Below are positions 38,100 through 45,526 of a DNA stretch of 54,129 bases, piece after piece. Below the pieces are notes generated by a model, which was not told the origin of the DNA, ran no database searches, and was given only the letters and a program-made list of their open reading frames with translations. Source of the stretch: a virus; IMG/VR virus record IMGVR_UViG_3300005264_000094, positions 1-54,129 of that record. One strand, written 5' to 3'. The first letter of the stretch is position 1. The number at the start of each line of letters is the position of its first letter. Position numbers and translations under genes: made by a program.

Positions 38100-38873
38100 A
38101 TGGTGACTAGTTATCCTGAACAGATTGAAAAAGATTTGGAAGATGAAGTAGCTATATTGATGCAAGAACAAACAGATATATTTAATGATATCTGGGAAGA
38201 AGTATTAAAAGAAAAACTAAAAAAAGGAATAAAAAAAAATTCTCAAGAAGACGATGATCTAGAAGAAGAGATAAAAAGCATCATAGAATTAACTAAAAAT
38301 GAAGCAAGTATACTACTCATCGATGATGATATTAAAGATATAGTAGATGGAATAGCAAAACAAGTAAGAAATTATTGTGTTAACTATATCAATAAAAGTT
38401 CTAATGCTGTAACAGCGGTAGATATGTTTAAAAGTGACTATATAGATGGAAGAAAAATGAAATCATATACAACTAAATGTATTAAAGAAATAAAAAGTAT
38501 GCCTAATTATTATTTCGATAAGGTTGAAACAATCATTTTTGATGGAATAAAAAAAGGACAATCAGTAGCAGAAATAGGGAAATTAATAGATAAAGCTAGT
38601 AATGAAGCAAGTAAATATTCTCGATTAATAGCAAGAAATAATATTGGTAATATTACTGGATTTGTAGAAGAATCACAGCTAACCGGAATGGGATTAACCA
38701 GGGGAATATGGAGAACTATGAAAGATGAGGATGTACGAGAAAGACATGAAAAAAATGAAGGAAAAGAATTTGACTTGAATGAGGGGATAGATGGTGAAAA
38801 ACCAAAATCAGCTCAATTATGCAGGTGTGAAACAGAGATCAATAATGAAGATATCTTGAGTTTAGTGGCATAA
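38100..38873 (+). CDS. MuF-type head morphogenesis protein
   Basis: A 257-residue minor head protein. The C-terminal third has the MuF domain pattern: IWRTMKDEDVRERHEKNEGKEF, then an RCETEI end (W.t..D..vR..H..n.G, then cRC). MuF proteins are packed in or on the capsid near the portal, often with an extra toxin domain; none is visible here. The N-terminal half is helical and charged. It follows the portal, as is typical of Mu-like heads. Confidence 0.82.
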   Translation: MVTSYPEQIEKDLEDEVAILMQEQTDIFNDIWEEVLKEKLKKGIKKNSQEDDDLEEEIKSIIELTKNEASILLIDDDIKDIVDGIAKQVRNYCVNYINKSSNAVTAVDMFKSDYIDGRKMKSYTTKCIKEIKSMPNYYFDKVETIIFDGIKKGQSVAEIGKLIDKASNEASKYSRLIARNNIGNITGFVEESQLTGMGLTRGIWRTMKDEDVRERHEKNEGKEFDLNEGIDGEKPKSAQLCRCETEINNEDILSLVA

Positions 38874-38888
38874 ATAGGGAGGTGTGGT

Positions 38889-39965
38889 GTGGCTAGAAAG
38901 GGTTATTTTGGAGCAACAATTAAAACAAATAGTATAAAAAAAAATGCAATCAAAGGTTTTTTAGATCTAGAATTAATAATCAGTAAGGAAGCAGTCATGG
39001 AATACTGGGACTTCAGTAACGATAAGATCGTTTTTGAGTATTTACCAGCTTCAGAACTTTTTACAGAAGAAACTATAAAGAGTGCTCAAATGGTTCCTGT
39101 GACAGATGATCATCCATGGGGGTTAGTGGATCAATATAACTATAAAGACTGTATGAAAGGAATAACAGGCAGTGACGTAAGGGAAGAAGATGGGTTTTTA
39201 GTAGTATCTGCAAGAATTTTTGATGAAGATCTGCAAGCTTATATTTTAGCAGGGAAAAAAGATGAATGTTCGATTGGGTATGAGTGTCTTGAAGATTGGA
39301 TAGAAGGGGAATTTGAAGGTAAAAAATATGATTTGATACAAAGAGAGATCAGAATAAATCATATTGCTATGTGTAGAGATGGGAGGGGAGGAAGTGATTT
39401 AACAGCAAAATTCAATTCAAAAAATGATATAAAAAAAGAGGGAATAACTTATAAAACTAACAGTAAGGAGGGAAAGATGAAAGTTAAATTAAATGGAAAA
39501 GAAATTGAAGTATCGGAAGAGGTGGGAGCTGAGGTAGAGAAGCTAAACACAAGGGTTGTTGATATTGAGAAAGAGAAAAACACTGTAGATGGACAACTGG
39601 AAGCAGAAAAAATAAACAGTAAAAACTTACAGACTAAGGTAACAAATATGGAAGAGAAAATGAATGGCTATGAGGAAAAGGAGAAAGAAGCAAAATTTAA
39701 TTCTCTAAAGGAGGAGGCAGCAGAAATTTTAGGAGAAGATGGTGTGGCTGAAAAGAAAAATGCCATAGATGTAATGGAAGCTGTGATACAGAAAGCAAAT
39801 GCTGAGTATTCAGCAGAGGGAAAGGCTGAAGAAACTGTGAGAGCAACATATGAAGGTGTAGTAGCAGGACTCAAAGCAAATGGATGGGATACCGGAAGTA
39901 TCAATTTTGGAGAGAAGAAAAATGAAAAAGAGGAAAAATTGAATAGTTGGGAGGGGATCAGATAA
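38889..39965 (+). CDS. Phage B prohead protease (DUF2213) fused to scaffold
   Basis: A 358-residue DUF2213 protease with a scaffold-like C-terminus. Conserved protease elements are DDHPWGLVD (about residues 75-83, His), ECSIGYE (about 120-126, Ser) and NHIAMCRDGRGG (about 157-168). From about residue 197 (MKVKLNGKEIEV) a helical, glutamate-rich coiled-coil scaffold follows. An internal ribosome binding site and in-frame ATG allow a separate scaffold (39477). The start is GTG 38889 after GGGAGG. It should cleave the scaffold during maturation. Confidence 0.85.
   Translation: MARKGYFGATIKTNSIKKNAIKGFLDLELIISKEAVMEYWDFSNDKIVFEYLPASELFTEETIKSAQMVPVTDDHPWGLVDQYNYKDCMKGITGSDVREEDGFLVVSARIFDEDLQAYILAGKKDECSIGYECLEDWIEGEFEGKKYDLIQREIRINHIAMCRDGRGGSDLTAKFNSKNDIKKEGITYKTNSKEGKMKVKLNGKEIEVSEEVGAEVEKLNTRVVDIEKEKNTVDGQLEAEKINSKNLQTKVTNMEEKMNGYEEKEKEAKFNSLKEEAAEILGEDGVAEKKNAIDVMEAVIQKANAEYSAEGKAEETVRATYEGVVAGLKANGWDTGSINFGEKKNEKEEKLNSWEGIR
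39477..39965 (+). CDS. Nested scaffold protein from an internal start
   Basis: AAGGAGGG (39465-39472) lies inside the protease gene, five bases before in-frame ATG 39477. The 162-residue product would be the scaffold without protease, as in lambda C/Nu3. It is rich in K, E and coiled-coil repeats. The internal start is seen; its use is inference. Confidence 0.65.
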   Translation: MKVKLNGKEIEVSEEVGAEVEKLNTRVVDIEKEKNTVDGQLEAEKINSKNLQTKVTNMEEKMNGYEEKEKEAKFNSLKEEAAEILGEDGVAEKKNAIDVMEAVIQKANAEYSAEGKAEETVRATYEGVVAGLKANGWDTGSINFGEKKNEKEEKLNSWEGIR

Positions 39966-40411
39966 TGAATGCAGCGATGAAGGGTAAGGTAGCATTTACA
40001 GGTAACAAAACGATAGAGGCATATGCTAGTGAAGGAGATGTGCTATTTGGAACAGGAGTAATGATAGGGACTGATCCAGAACAAATGGCAAAATGGAGTG
40101 GTGCTAATGACAAGATATTTAGAGGTATAGCACTATTTGACGAGAACGGGAAAGCACTATATGAAGATAAGGATATGGGACTGGTTATGGAAGTAGGAAC
40201 TGTATGGGTAACTGCTGATGGGGATGTATCTGTAGGAGATCAAGCAGCCTGCTATCCTTCCGGGAACTTTGGTAAAAAAATAGCAGTAGCAGGAACAACA
40301 GGAACATATGCTACAAATATCCAAGGGGTATTTAAAACTGCTGGAACTGACGGTGAGCTAGTAGCACTGAAGATAGAAGGAATTACAAATACAACGATTA
40401 TTCAAAAATAA
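39965..40411 (+). CDS. Capsid decoration protein, DUF2190-like
   Basis: A 148-residue protein that probably decorates or stabilises the capsid. The DUF2190 pattern (MKGKVAFTGNKTIEAYASEGDV, then FRGIALFD and VGTVWVTADGDVSVGDQAACYP) is clear. The frame opens at TTG 39947, but GGGAGGGG precedes ATG 39965, which overlaps the preceding stop (TAATG). It lies between protease and capsid as usual. Confidence 0.82.
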   Translation: MNAAMKGKVAFTGNKTIEAYASEGDVLFGTGVMIGTDPEQMAKWSGANDKIFRGIALFDENGKALYEDKDMGLVMEVGTVWVTADGDVSVGDQAACYPSGNFGKKIAVAGTTGTYATNIQGVFKTAGTDGELVALKIEGITNTTIIQK

Positions 40412-40422
40412 GGGGGAACACA

Positions 40423-41310
40423 ATGAAAGATATTTTAAAATATAATGGAAATTTTAGTTCGGAGCAGACAAAACACATAGAATCTGCAATTACAAGTCCT
40501 GAATTACAGGCTACCTTTAACGGTAGAAAAGTATATGCAACAGACTTTAGTGCAGATCCTGCAGATGAATTTGCAACATGGGATGTAATCAACGGGGACG
40601 GGCTCGTAAAAATCAGTAGAGCTGGATCTACAGAGATAGCATTATCAGAAACTGACGTAACACCAGTGGCTATACCTCTTGTGTATGTAGAGGGTGCATA
40701 TAATATCACAAGAAATGAAACAAGAAAGATGAGTAAAACAGGGAAAAAATTGGATGCCGATAAATTATCTGTAATCGTGGTTAAAATGTCAGAAATGGAA
40801 GACAAACTTATCTTTGAAGGAGATGCAGGAACAGGAGTAAAGGGTCTGTTTGATGTAGAGGGAGTGCAAGAAGTAATCGTCGAAAATGGTGCATCAGCAA
40901 GTAAATTATGGTCTGATAAGACAGGACCGGAAATGATCAAAGATATCAAGGCAGCAAGAAATAAGGTAGATGACATTAACGGTCTAGAAGCAGATACTCT
41001 AGTAGTGTCAAGAGCTCAGTATGAAGAGATGGATAGTAGATTTTTAAATGACAAGAGTGAAAGAACTGTTCCTGAGTATCTAATCGAAGCAAAGGTCATC
41101 AAAAGAATAGCAATTATCAAAAAAGACATAGAGCCATATGTGGCTGACACAAGAGTCCAACATGCAAAGATCATGGGAGCTATTGACAGAAAGGCTCTGC
41201 CTACGGCAACTGATGCACTGCAAAATAAAACTACAGTAATTGAGCATAAGATAGCAGGATTAGCATTAAAGCAACCATTATCACATTGCATCATCAAAGG
41301 GGTGAAATAG
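40423..41310 (+). CDS. Phage B major capsid protein, DUF2184-like
   Basis: A 295-residue capsid protein. It resembles DUF2184 and encapsulin-like HK97-fold capsid proteins, with a long helix and E-loop region (IPLVYVEGAYNITRNETRKMSK, about residues 84-105), followed by DADKLSVIVVKMSEMEDKLIFEG and AGTGVKGLFDVEG. It follows the decoration gene with GGGGG at 40412-40416. It shares no obvious similarity with the HK97-type phage A capsid. Confidence 0.82.
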   Translation: MKDILKYNGNFSSEQTKHIESAITSPELQATFNGRKVYATDFSADPADEFATWDVINGDGLVKISRAGSTEIALSETDVTPVAIPLVYVEGAYNITRNETRKMSKTGKKLDADKLSVIVVKMSEMEDKLIFEGDAGTGVKGLFDVEGVQEVIVENGASASKLWSDKTGPEMIKDIKAARNKVDDINGLEADTLVVSRAQYEEMDSRFLNDKSERTVPEYLIEAKVIKRIAIIKKDIEPYVADTRVQHAKIMGAIDRKALPTATDALQNKTTVIEHKIAGLALKQPLSHCIIKGVK

Positions 41311-41312
41311 GA

Positions 41313-41648
41313 ATGCCAAAAATACACAATAAAACCAAAAATATAAAACATTATCCAAAGGTAATTCTGAAACCTGGAGTAAATATTTTGACTGATAAGG
41401 AATATGAGTTACTTAAAAAAGATTCATATTTTCAAAAGGAAATAGCAGAGAAAAAATTGAAGGTGGAGGAAATAGCAGATCCAATCAAAGAACTTTTATC
41501 AAAAAATATATCACAGATCAAAGAAGGTATTGAAAAGCTAAAGGATAAAGATCTCTTAAATAAAATATTGGAAGCAGAGAAATCAGGAGATAATAGAGTT
41601 GGCTGTATAAATGTAATCGAGGAAAGAATAAAACAGCTGGAGGGATAG
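41313..41648 (+). CDS. Small head protein, unknown
   Basis: A 111-residue helical protein; the frame opens at 41286, but ATG 41313 follows TAGGA and avoids overlap. It has a KVILKPGVNILTDKEYELL start, similar to short 'FI-like' or collar proteins. It lies between the capsid and the connector genes and probably assists neck assembly. Confidence 0.5.
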   Translation: MPKIHNKTKNIKHYPKVILKPGVNILTDKEYELLKKDSYFQKEIAEKKLKVEEIADPIKELLSKNISQIKEGIEKLKDKDLLNKILEAEKSGDNRVGCINVIEERIKQLEG

Positions 41649-41651
41649 GAT

Positions 41652-42023
41652 ATGGCTGTAATTGTAGATGATGAGAGTAAAATAAAGTTTAGAAATAAAG
41701 TGAGGATAATGGGGAATCATCTCAAAAAACTTACAGATGAACAGATAGACATGTATCTAGAAGATTCAGAGGAGGAACTGGAAATCTATATTCCAGTTTC
41801 ATCTCAAGAAAGAGCTCTCAGAAATTTGGTATGTCATTTTGCGACACTAAACAAAAGAAGAGTTACTGAAGAAAAGATATCGGATATGCAGAAAAAATAT
41901 GGGAACAGTAAATCTCTAAAGGATGGAGGGTTTGATTCCACTGAATATGGACAGGAGTATCTTAGAATTTCAGATAAATATAAACCAAAAAAAGTAGCAA
42001 TAAGAATGGTGAGTAGAAAATGA
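41652..42023 (+). CDS. Head-tail connector, DUF4054-like
   Basis: A 123-residue connector protein. The alternating helical pattern LTDEQIDMYLEDSEEELEIYI, then SQERALRNLVCHFATLNKR matches DUF4054/gp6-like adaptors that attach to the portal. It overlaps the next gene by four bases. Confidence 0.65.
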   Translation: MAVIVDDESKIKFRNKVRIMGNHLKKLTDEQIDMYLEDSEEELEIYIPVSSQERALRNLVCHFATLNKRRVTEEKISDMQKKYGNSKSLKDGGFDSTEYGQEYLRISDKYKPKKVAIRMVSRK

Positions 42024-42529
42024 TAGATATAGATGATACTGGGATGTCAGATGAAATAATGAAGGAACTCTCGAACCTAGGGAAAATGACTGTAGAAGTA
42101 GGTGTCACAGGGGAAGCAGATTCTTTTACAAAGATGCTTGCAACAGTACATGAATTTGGGACCGAGATTCAGGTAACAAAAAAGATGAGAGGGTATCTAG
42201 GAGCTAATGGGATGCATCTAAAGAAAACTACAACTCATATAGTAATACCGGAAAGGTCTTATTTGAGAAGTAGTTTTGATGAAAATGCAGATTTTTTTGA
42301 AAAATATATAAAATTATTAGTTACCAAAATGATAGCAGGAGATATAAAGGCATATAATGTCCTTGAAAATTTTGGGATAGTGGCGGTAAAAAAAGTGAAA
42401 GACAAGATAAGAGCAGTGGATAGCCCTAAAAAGCATCCATTTACTCTATCAAAAAATCCAGGAAAAACTAATCCACTCATACAAACTGGTCGTTTTATAG
42501 GAAGTATATCAAGTGAGGTAAAAAGATGA
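42020..42529 (+). CDS. Virion morphogenesis/tail-completion protein (Mu gpG-like)
   Basis: A 169-residue protein with the pattern VEVGVTGEADSFTKMLATVHEFGTEI (about residues 22-47) and VIPERSYLRSSFDE (about 74-87), typical of phage virion morphogenesis and gp10-like proteins of Mu-like phages. The order after the connector fits. It overlaps both neighbours by four bases. Confidence 0.7.
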   Translation: MIDIDDTGMSDEIMKELSNLGKMTVEVGVTGEADSFTKMLATVHEFGTEIQVTKKMRGYLGANGMHLKKTTTHIVIPERSYLRSSFDENADFFEKYIKLLVTKMIAGDIKAYNVLENFGIVAVKKVKDKIRAVDSPKKHPFTLSKNPGKTNPLIQTGRFIGSISSEVKR

Positions 42530-42870
42530 CATTTGAATTTGCAGATATGATTGAAGAAAATGGGATCACTGTAGGTTATGAAAACATAAATTCAGCCATA
42601 GTAAGAGGTAAATCAAGTAAGGTTAAGGAGATTGGAGAAGGACTGATGCTAGTCTATCCTGCAACTCCTGCAGAATTGAAGATGTATGCTGGGGGAGAAT
42701 ATATATCTGAAGCTTTTAATGTAAAGACACTAAAAGATGTGGAACTTGAAATAGGGGATAAAGTCCTGTATATGGAAAAAAAATATACTGTATTTTATGT
42801 GAAAAATTATAACCATATGGCTGATTTTTATGAGTATCTAATAAAAAAGGATGTTGGTAAAAATGGTTAA
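42526..42870 (+). CDS. Neck protein, unknown
   Basis: A 114-residue beta-rich protein of unknown family. It overlaps both neighbours and lies where the head closure/stopper usually is. Predicted features: YTVFYVKNYNHMADFYEYL near the end. Confidence 0.5.
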   Translation: MTFEFADMIEENGITVGYENINSAIVRGKSSKVKEIGEGLMLVYPATPAELKMYAGGEYISEAFNVKTLKDVELEIGDKVLYMEKKYTVFYVKNYNHMADFYEYLIKKDVGKNG

Positions 42871-43393
42871 TTTAGAAGAACTAGAGGACTTATTTTATGA
42901 CAAGATATTTGAACTCTCTGGAATACAAGTCTTGTTAAGTAGGCATATAGGAAAACTTAAGAGTGAAGATCTAGAAGATACAAGGATCATGTATAAGATA
43001 GAAGATTATAAACCGCCATCTGAGGGGACTTATTTTAGAAAATATGATGCAGAGAAGGATTTGATCGTAAAAACTGAAAAGATGTCAACTACTCTGAAGA
43101 TGTCACTAACCCTCTACAATCTAAATAATGATTTAGATGGTTCAAAGATATTAAATGAAATACATGATTTTTTTAGAGATCACTATAAACTCATGAAATA
43201 CCTAAAGGAAAAAGGTAATCCTTTATTAGTTATAACGGATATTACAGGGATCCAGGATAGGACTTCTATTTTGAATCATGAATGGGAAGAGAGAAGAGGA
43301 TTTGATGTATCTATAGATGTAGAAGAAGATTTGGTGAATGAAATAGGAATTATAGAAAAATTTAAAGGAATAAAGTTTGAAAGGGAGGAATAG
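42863..43393 (+). CDS. Phage B tail terminator-like protein
   Basis: A 176-residue protein with mixed structure (TTLKMSLTLYNLNNDLDGSK near the middle). The position directly before the sheath gene suggests the tail terminator or joining protein. The frame opens at 42851, but ATG 42863 fits better with AAAGGAT upstream. It abuts the sheath ATG. Confidence 0.5.
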   Translation: MVNLEELEDLFYDKIFELSGIQVLLSRHIGKLKSEDLEDTRIMYKIEDYKPPSEGTYFRKYDAEKDLIVKTEKMSTTLKMSLTLYNLNNDLDGSKILNEIHDFFRDHYKLMKYLKEKGNPLLVITDITGIQDRTSILNHEWEERRGFDVSIDVEEDLVNEIGIIEKFKGIKFEREE

Positions 43394-44395
43394 ATGGATC
43401 CAATTAAAGTAGTAATAGAAGACAGGACCAAAGCATTAAATCAGACAGATCTATCAACGATCTGTATATTTGATACAACTAAGGATATCACAGAGCAGAT
43501 AGTGGAGAAGACAGATGGGATCAATGGTTTCGGAGCAGAGGATGCAGCATATAAGGAACTAGAAAAAATAATGGGGAATACTATTCAAAAAGTAGTGATC
43601 ATTGGTGTAGATATGAGTGCAGAAGGTACTGTAGTAGCGGATGAACTCAATAAGATAGAAAGTGGATTTCTGTATATAGTATCAACTAGTAGAGATACAA
43701 CAGAAATGAAGGCTATAAACGCATGGGCTGCTTCTAATATGAGAATATTTTTGGGAACTACAGCAAAGGATATCACTAAAGAAATAGCAGGAACATTATC
43801 TGATGATATGAACAGTGACTATGGTGCATTATTTGCACATCCGGGGGACAGTGAAGGAGTCGATGTGTGTTTTGCATCAGGAGCAGCGGGACTATGTGCA
43901 CCAAAGGAGATAGGAAGCTATACCTGGGCAAACAAATCTCCAAATCTGATAGCAAAGAAGAAGTATGACAATATCACTGAAACGGCAATGCTTGCTAAAA
44001 ATATAAATGTATTTACAGAGAGTTTGGGACGATATTTTGTAAGTGATGGAAAAACAACATCAGGAAGCTACATAGATATCACAGAAGGGAAATTATGGCT
44101 ATATCATAAAACTCGTGAGGAACTAACACTATACATACTCAACAAAGATAAGGTTTCTTATGATGACAGTGGGATAAATGCCTTTGGAGGGAAGATAAGA
44201 AAAGTATGTGAAGCTGCTGTAAGTCAGGGAATAATCCAAGCTGATTATGAAATAGAGCTACCTCAGTTTGATGAAATATTAGAGGTTGATATAGTAAATA
44301 GAGAGCTACCTTATGTTTATGTAAACGCAGTAGTTTTGGGATCTGTACATAAAGCAAGTGTGAAGTATGCACTGGCACTAACCAAGGAGGGGTAG
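43394..44395 (+). CDS. Phage B tail sheath, DUF3383-like
   Basis: A 333-residue sheath subunit of the DUF3383 type, which differs clearly from the phage A sheath. Motifs are ALNQTDLSTICIFDTTKDITEQ (about residues 13-34), an FLYIVSTSRDTTEMKAINAW segment (about 94-113) and a late NRELPYVYVNAVVLGSVHKASVKYAL end. A helix in a LPQFDEI stretch follows the sheath core. It is directly followed by the tube gene. Confidence 0.82.
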   Translation: MDPIKVVIEDRTKALNQTDLSTICIFDTTKDITEQIVEKTDGINGFGAEDAAYKELEKIMGNTIQKVVIIGVDMSAEGTVVADELNKIESGFLYIVSTSRDTTEMKAINAWAASNMRIFLGTTAKDITKEIAGTLSDDMNSDYGALFAHPGDSEGVDVCFASGAAGLCAPKEIGSYTWANKSPNLIAKKKYDNITETAMLAKNINVFTESLGRYFVSDGKTTSGSYIDITEGKLWLYHKTREELTLYILNKDKVSYDDSGINAFGGKIRKVCEAAVSQGIIQADYEIELPQFDEILEVDIVNRELPYVYVNAVVLGSVHKASVKYALALTKEG

Positions 44396-44398
44396 CAG

Positions 44399-44794
44399 AT
44401 GAATTTTGATAGTAAAAAAGTAGTTATGGATGCAGAGGGAATACCTATAGTAGGATTTGGGAAAGATTCCAAAGTTGAAATAGAGTACAATTCGGATTTT
44501 GCAGAACTTGATATGGATGTAGACGGTGACTGGGGAACATTTATGGAAGGTAATGACAGATCAGCCACTATAAAACTCGTGTTAAAGGGAAATTCTCCTA
44601 GTAACATAGAGTTTGAACAGATGGCAAAAAATAAGAAAGAATTTGCATGGAATATGGCAAATCTAAACACTTTCGGAGCTAAAGTTTATTTTGCACCAAA
44701 GTGCAGAGTAAAAAAAATACCTACAAATAAATTAGGAAAAAAACATGAGGAAAGAACATGGGAGCTATTAACTCCAAGATTAGTTGAAAAATAA
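44399..44794 (+). CDS. Phage B tail tube, DUF3277-like
   Basis: A 131-residue tube protein: FDSKKVVMDAEGIPIVGFGK, then an IEYNSDFAELDMDVDGDWGTF segment and RSATIKLVLKGNSPSNIEFE. These match DUF3277 (tube of Mu-like contractile phages). It lies between sheath and chaperone. Confidence 0.78.
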   Translation: MNFDSKKVVMDAEGIPIVGFGKDSKVEIEYNSDFAELDMDVDGDWGTFMEGNDRSATIKLVLKGNSPSNIEFEQMAKNKKEFAWNMANLNTFGAKVYFAPKCRVKKIPTNKLGKKHEERTWELLTPRLVEK

Positions 44795-44814
44795 AGAGAA
44801 TGGAGGAAGACAAT

Positions 44815-45324
44815 ATGAGTAATTTACCACCTAAAAAAGAGACTAAAAGAAAAATATTTACAATAGAGGTCGGAAAAGGAAAAAGGAAAAAGATTCTTAC
44901 ATTTGTGAATCCCGGTGCTAGATGGGTATTCAGACTGGAAGATGAAGCCACATCTGCTAATGGTGTATTAGATGTACAAAAATATGTAGGAGAAGTGCTA
45001 TCTATTCATCAAGAACAGCATGAATTAGAAGAGTTTGTAGAGATCAATGGGAAACCTAGCTTTGAGACTAGTACAGGAAGGGTAGTAACTATCCTTGAAC
45101 CAAGTGGAAAGCAGAGATTTGGATTTGAAAAACATGCAACTCAAAATGGAAAAATATCAAACGAGATGCTTGCTGAAAAAATTCTAGAACATACAGAGGA
45201 AAAATATAATTTAGATGACTTTGAAAGTGCAAAGGAAATGAAAGAAATAGTGAATTTCTATATCAAATTAGTCGACTACTCTGAGGCAGAGGAGTTGTAT
45301 AACAAGTTTAATACATTTTGTTAG
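44815..45324 (+). CDS. Phage B tail assembly chaperone (short form)
   Basis: A 169-residue protein. The frame opens at 44800, but GGAGGA at 44802-44807 favours ATG 44815. It starts with a charged basic segment (LPPKKETKRKIFTIEVGKGKRKK), then mixed structure. The stop is at 45322-45324. A second open frame (+1 relative) follows to 45526, so a programmed frameshift is likely, comparable with Mu, which uses -2 slippage. The position between tube and tape measure is right. Confidence 0.68.
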   Translation: MSNLPPKKETKRKIFTIEVGKGKRKKILTFVNPGARWVFRLEDEATSANGVLDVQKYVGEVLSIHQEQHELEEFVEINGKPSFETSTGRVVTILEPSGKQRFGFEKHATQNGKISNEMLAEKILEHTEEKYNLDDFESAKEMKEIVNFYIKLVDYSEAEELYNKFNTFC

Positions 45325-45526
45325 CCCCTCGTATATAGATGAAGATGGAGATCTGGATCTAAACATATATAAGAAAAAAGTAAAGGGGCTCAATGAAATT
45401 TATTGGGCTCTTGCTTTTAAACTCGGAGGGGTAGCAGAACTAGATACTTGGACCACTGACAAGATTATAGAGGCATATGCAGCTATGGAGATCTTTAATG
45501 AAAGGGAGGCGGAACAATGCAAGTAA
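45272..45526 (+). CDS. Frameshift extension of the phage B tail chaperone
   Basis: The +1 (equal to -2) frame is free of stops from 45272 (after TAG 45269-45271) to TAA at 45524-45526. It has no ATG/GTG/TTG start at the beginning, so a shift within 45272-45324 is needed. Downstream residues read SPSYIDEDGDLDLN, then a helical EIYWALAFKLGGVAELDTWT region and EIFNEREAEQCK. The slippery site is not certain (TTTTG near 45316 is a candidate). The extension overlaps the tape measure ATG. Confidence 0.68.
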   Translation, partial: STTLRQRSCITSLIHFVSPSYIDEDGDLDLNIYKKKVKGLNEIYWALAFKLGGVAELDTWTTDKIIEAYAAMEIFNEREAEQCK

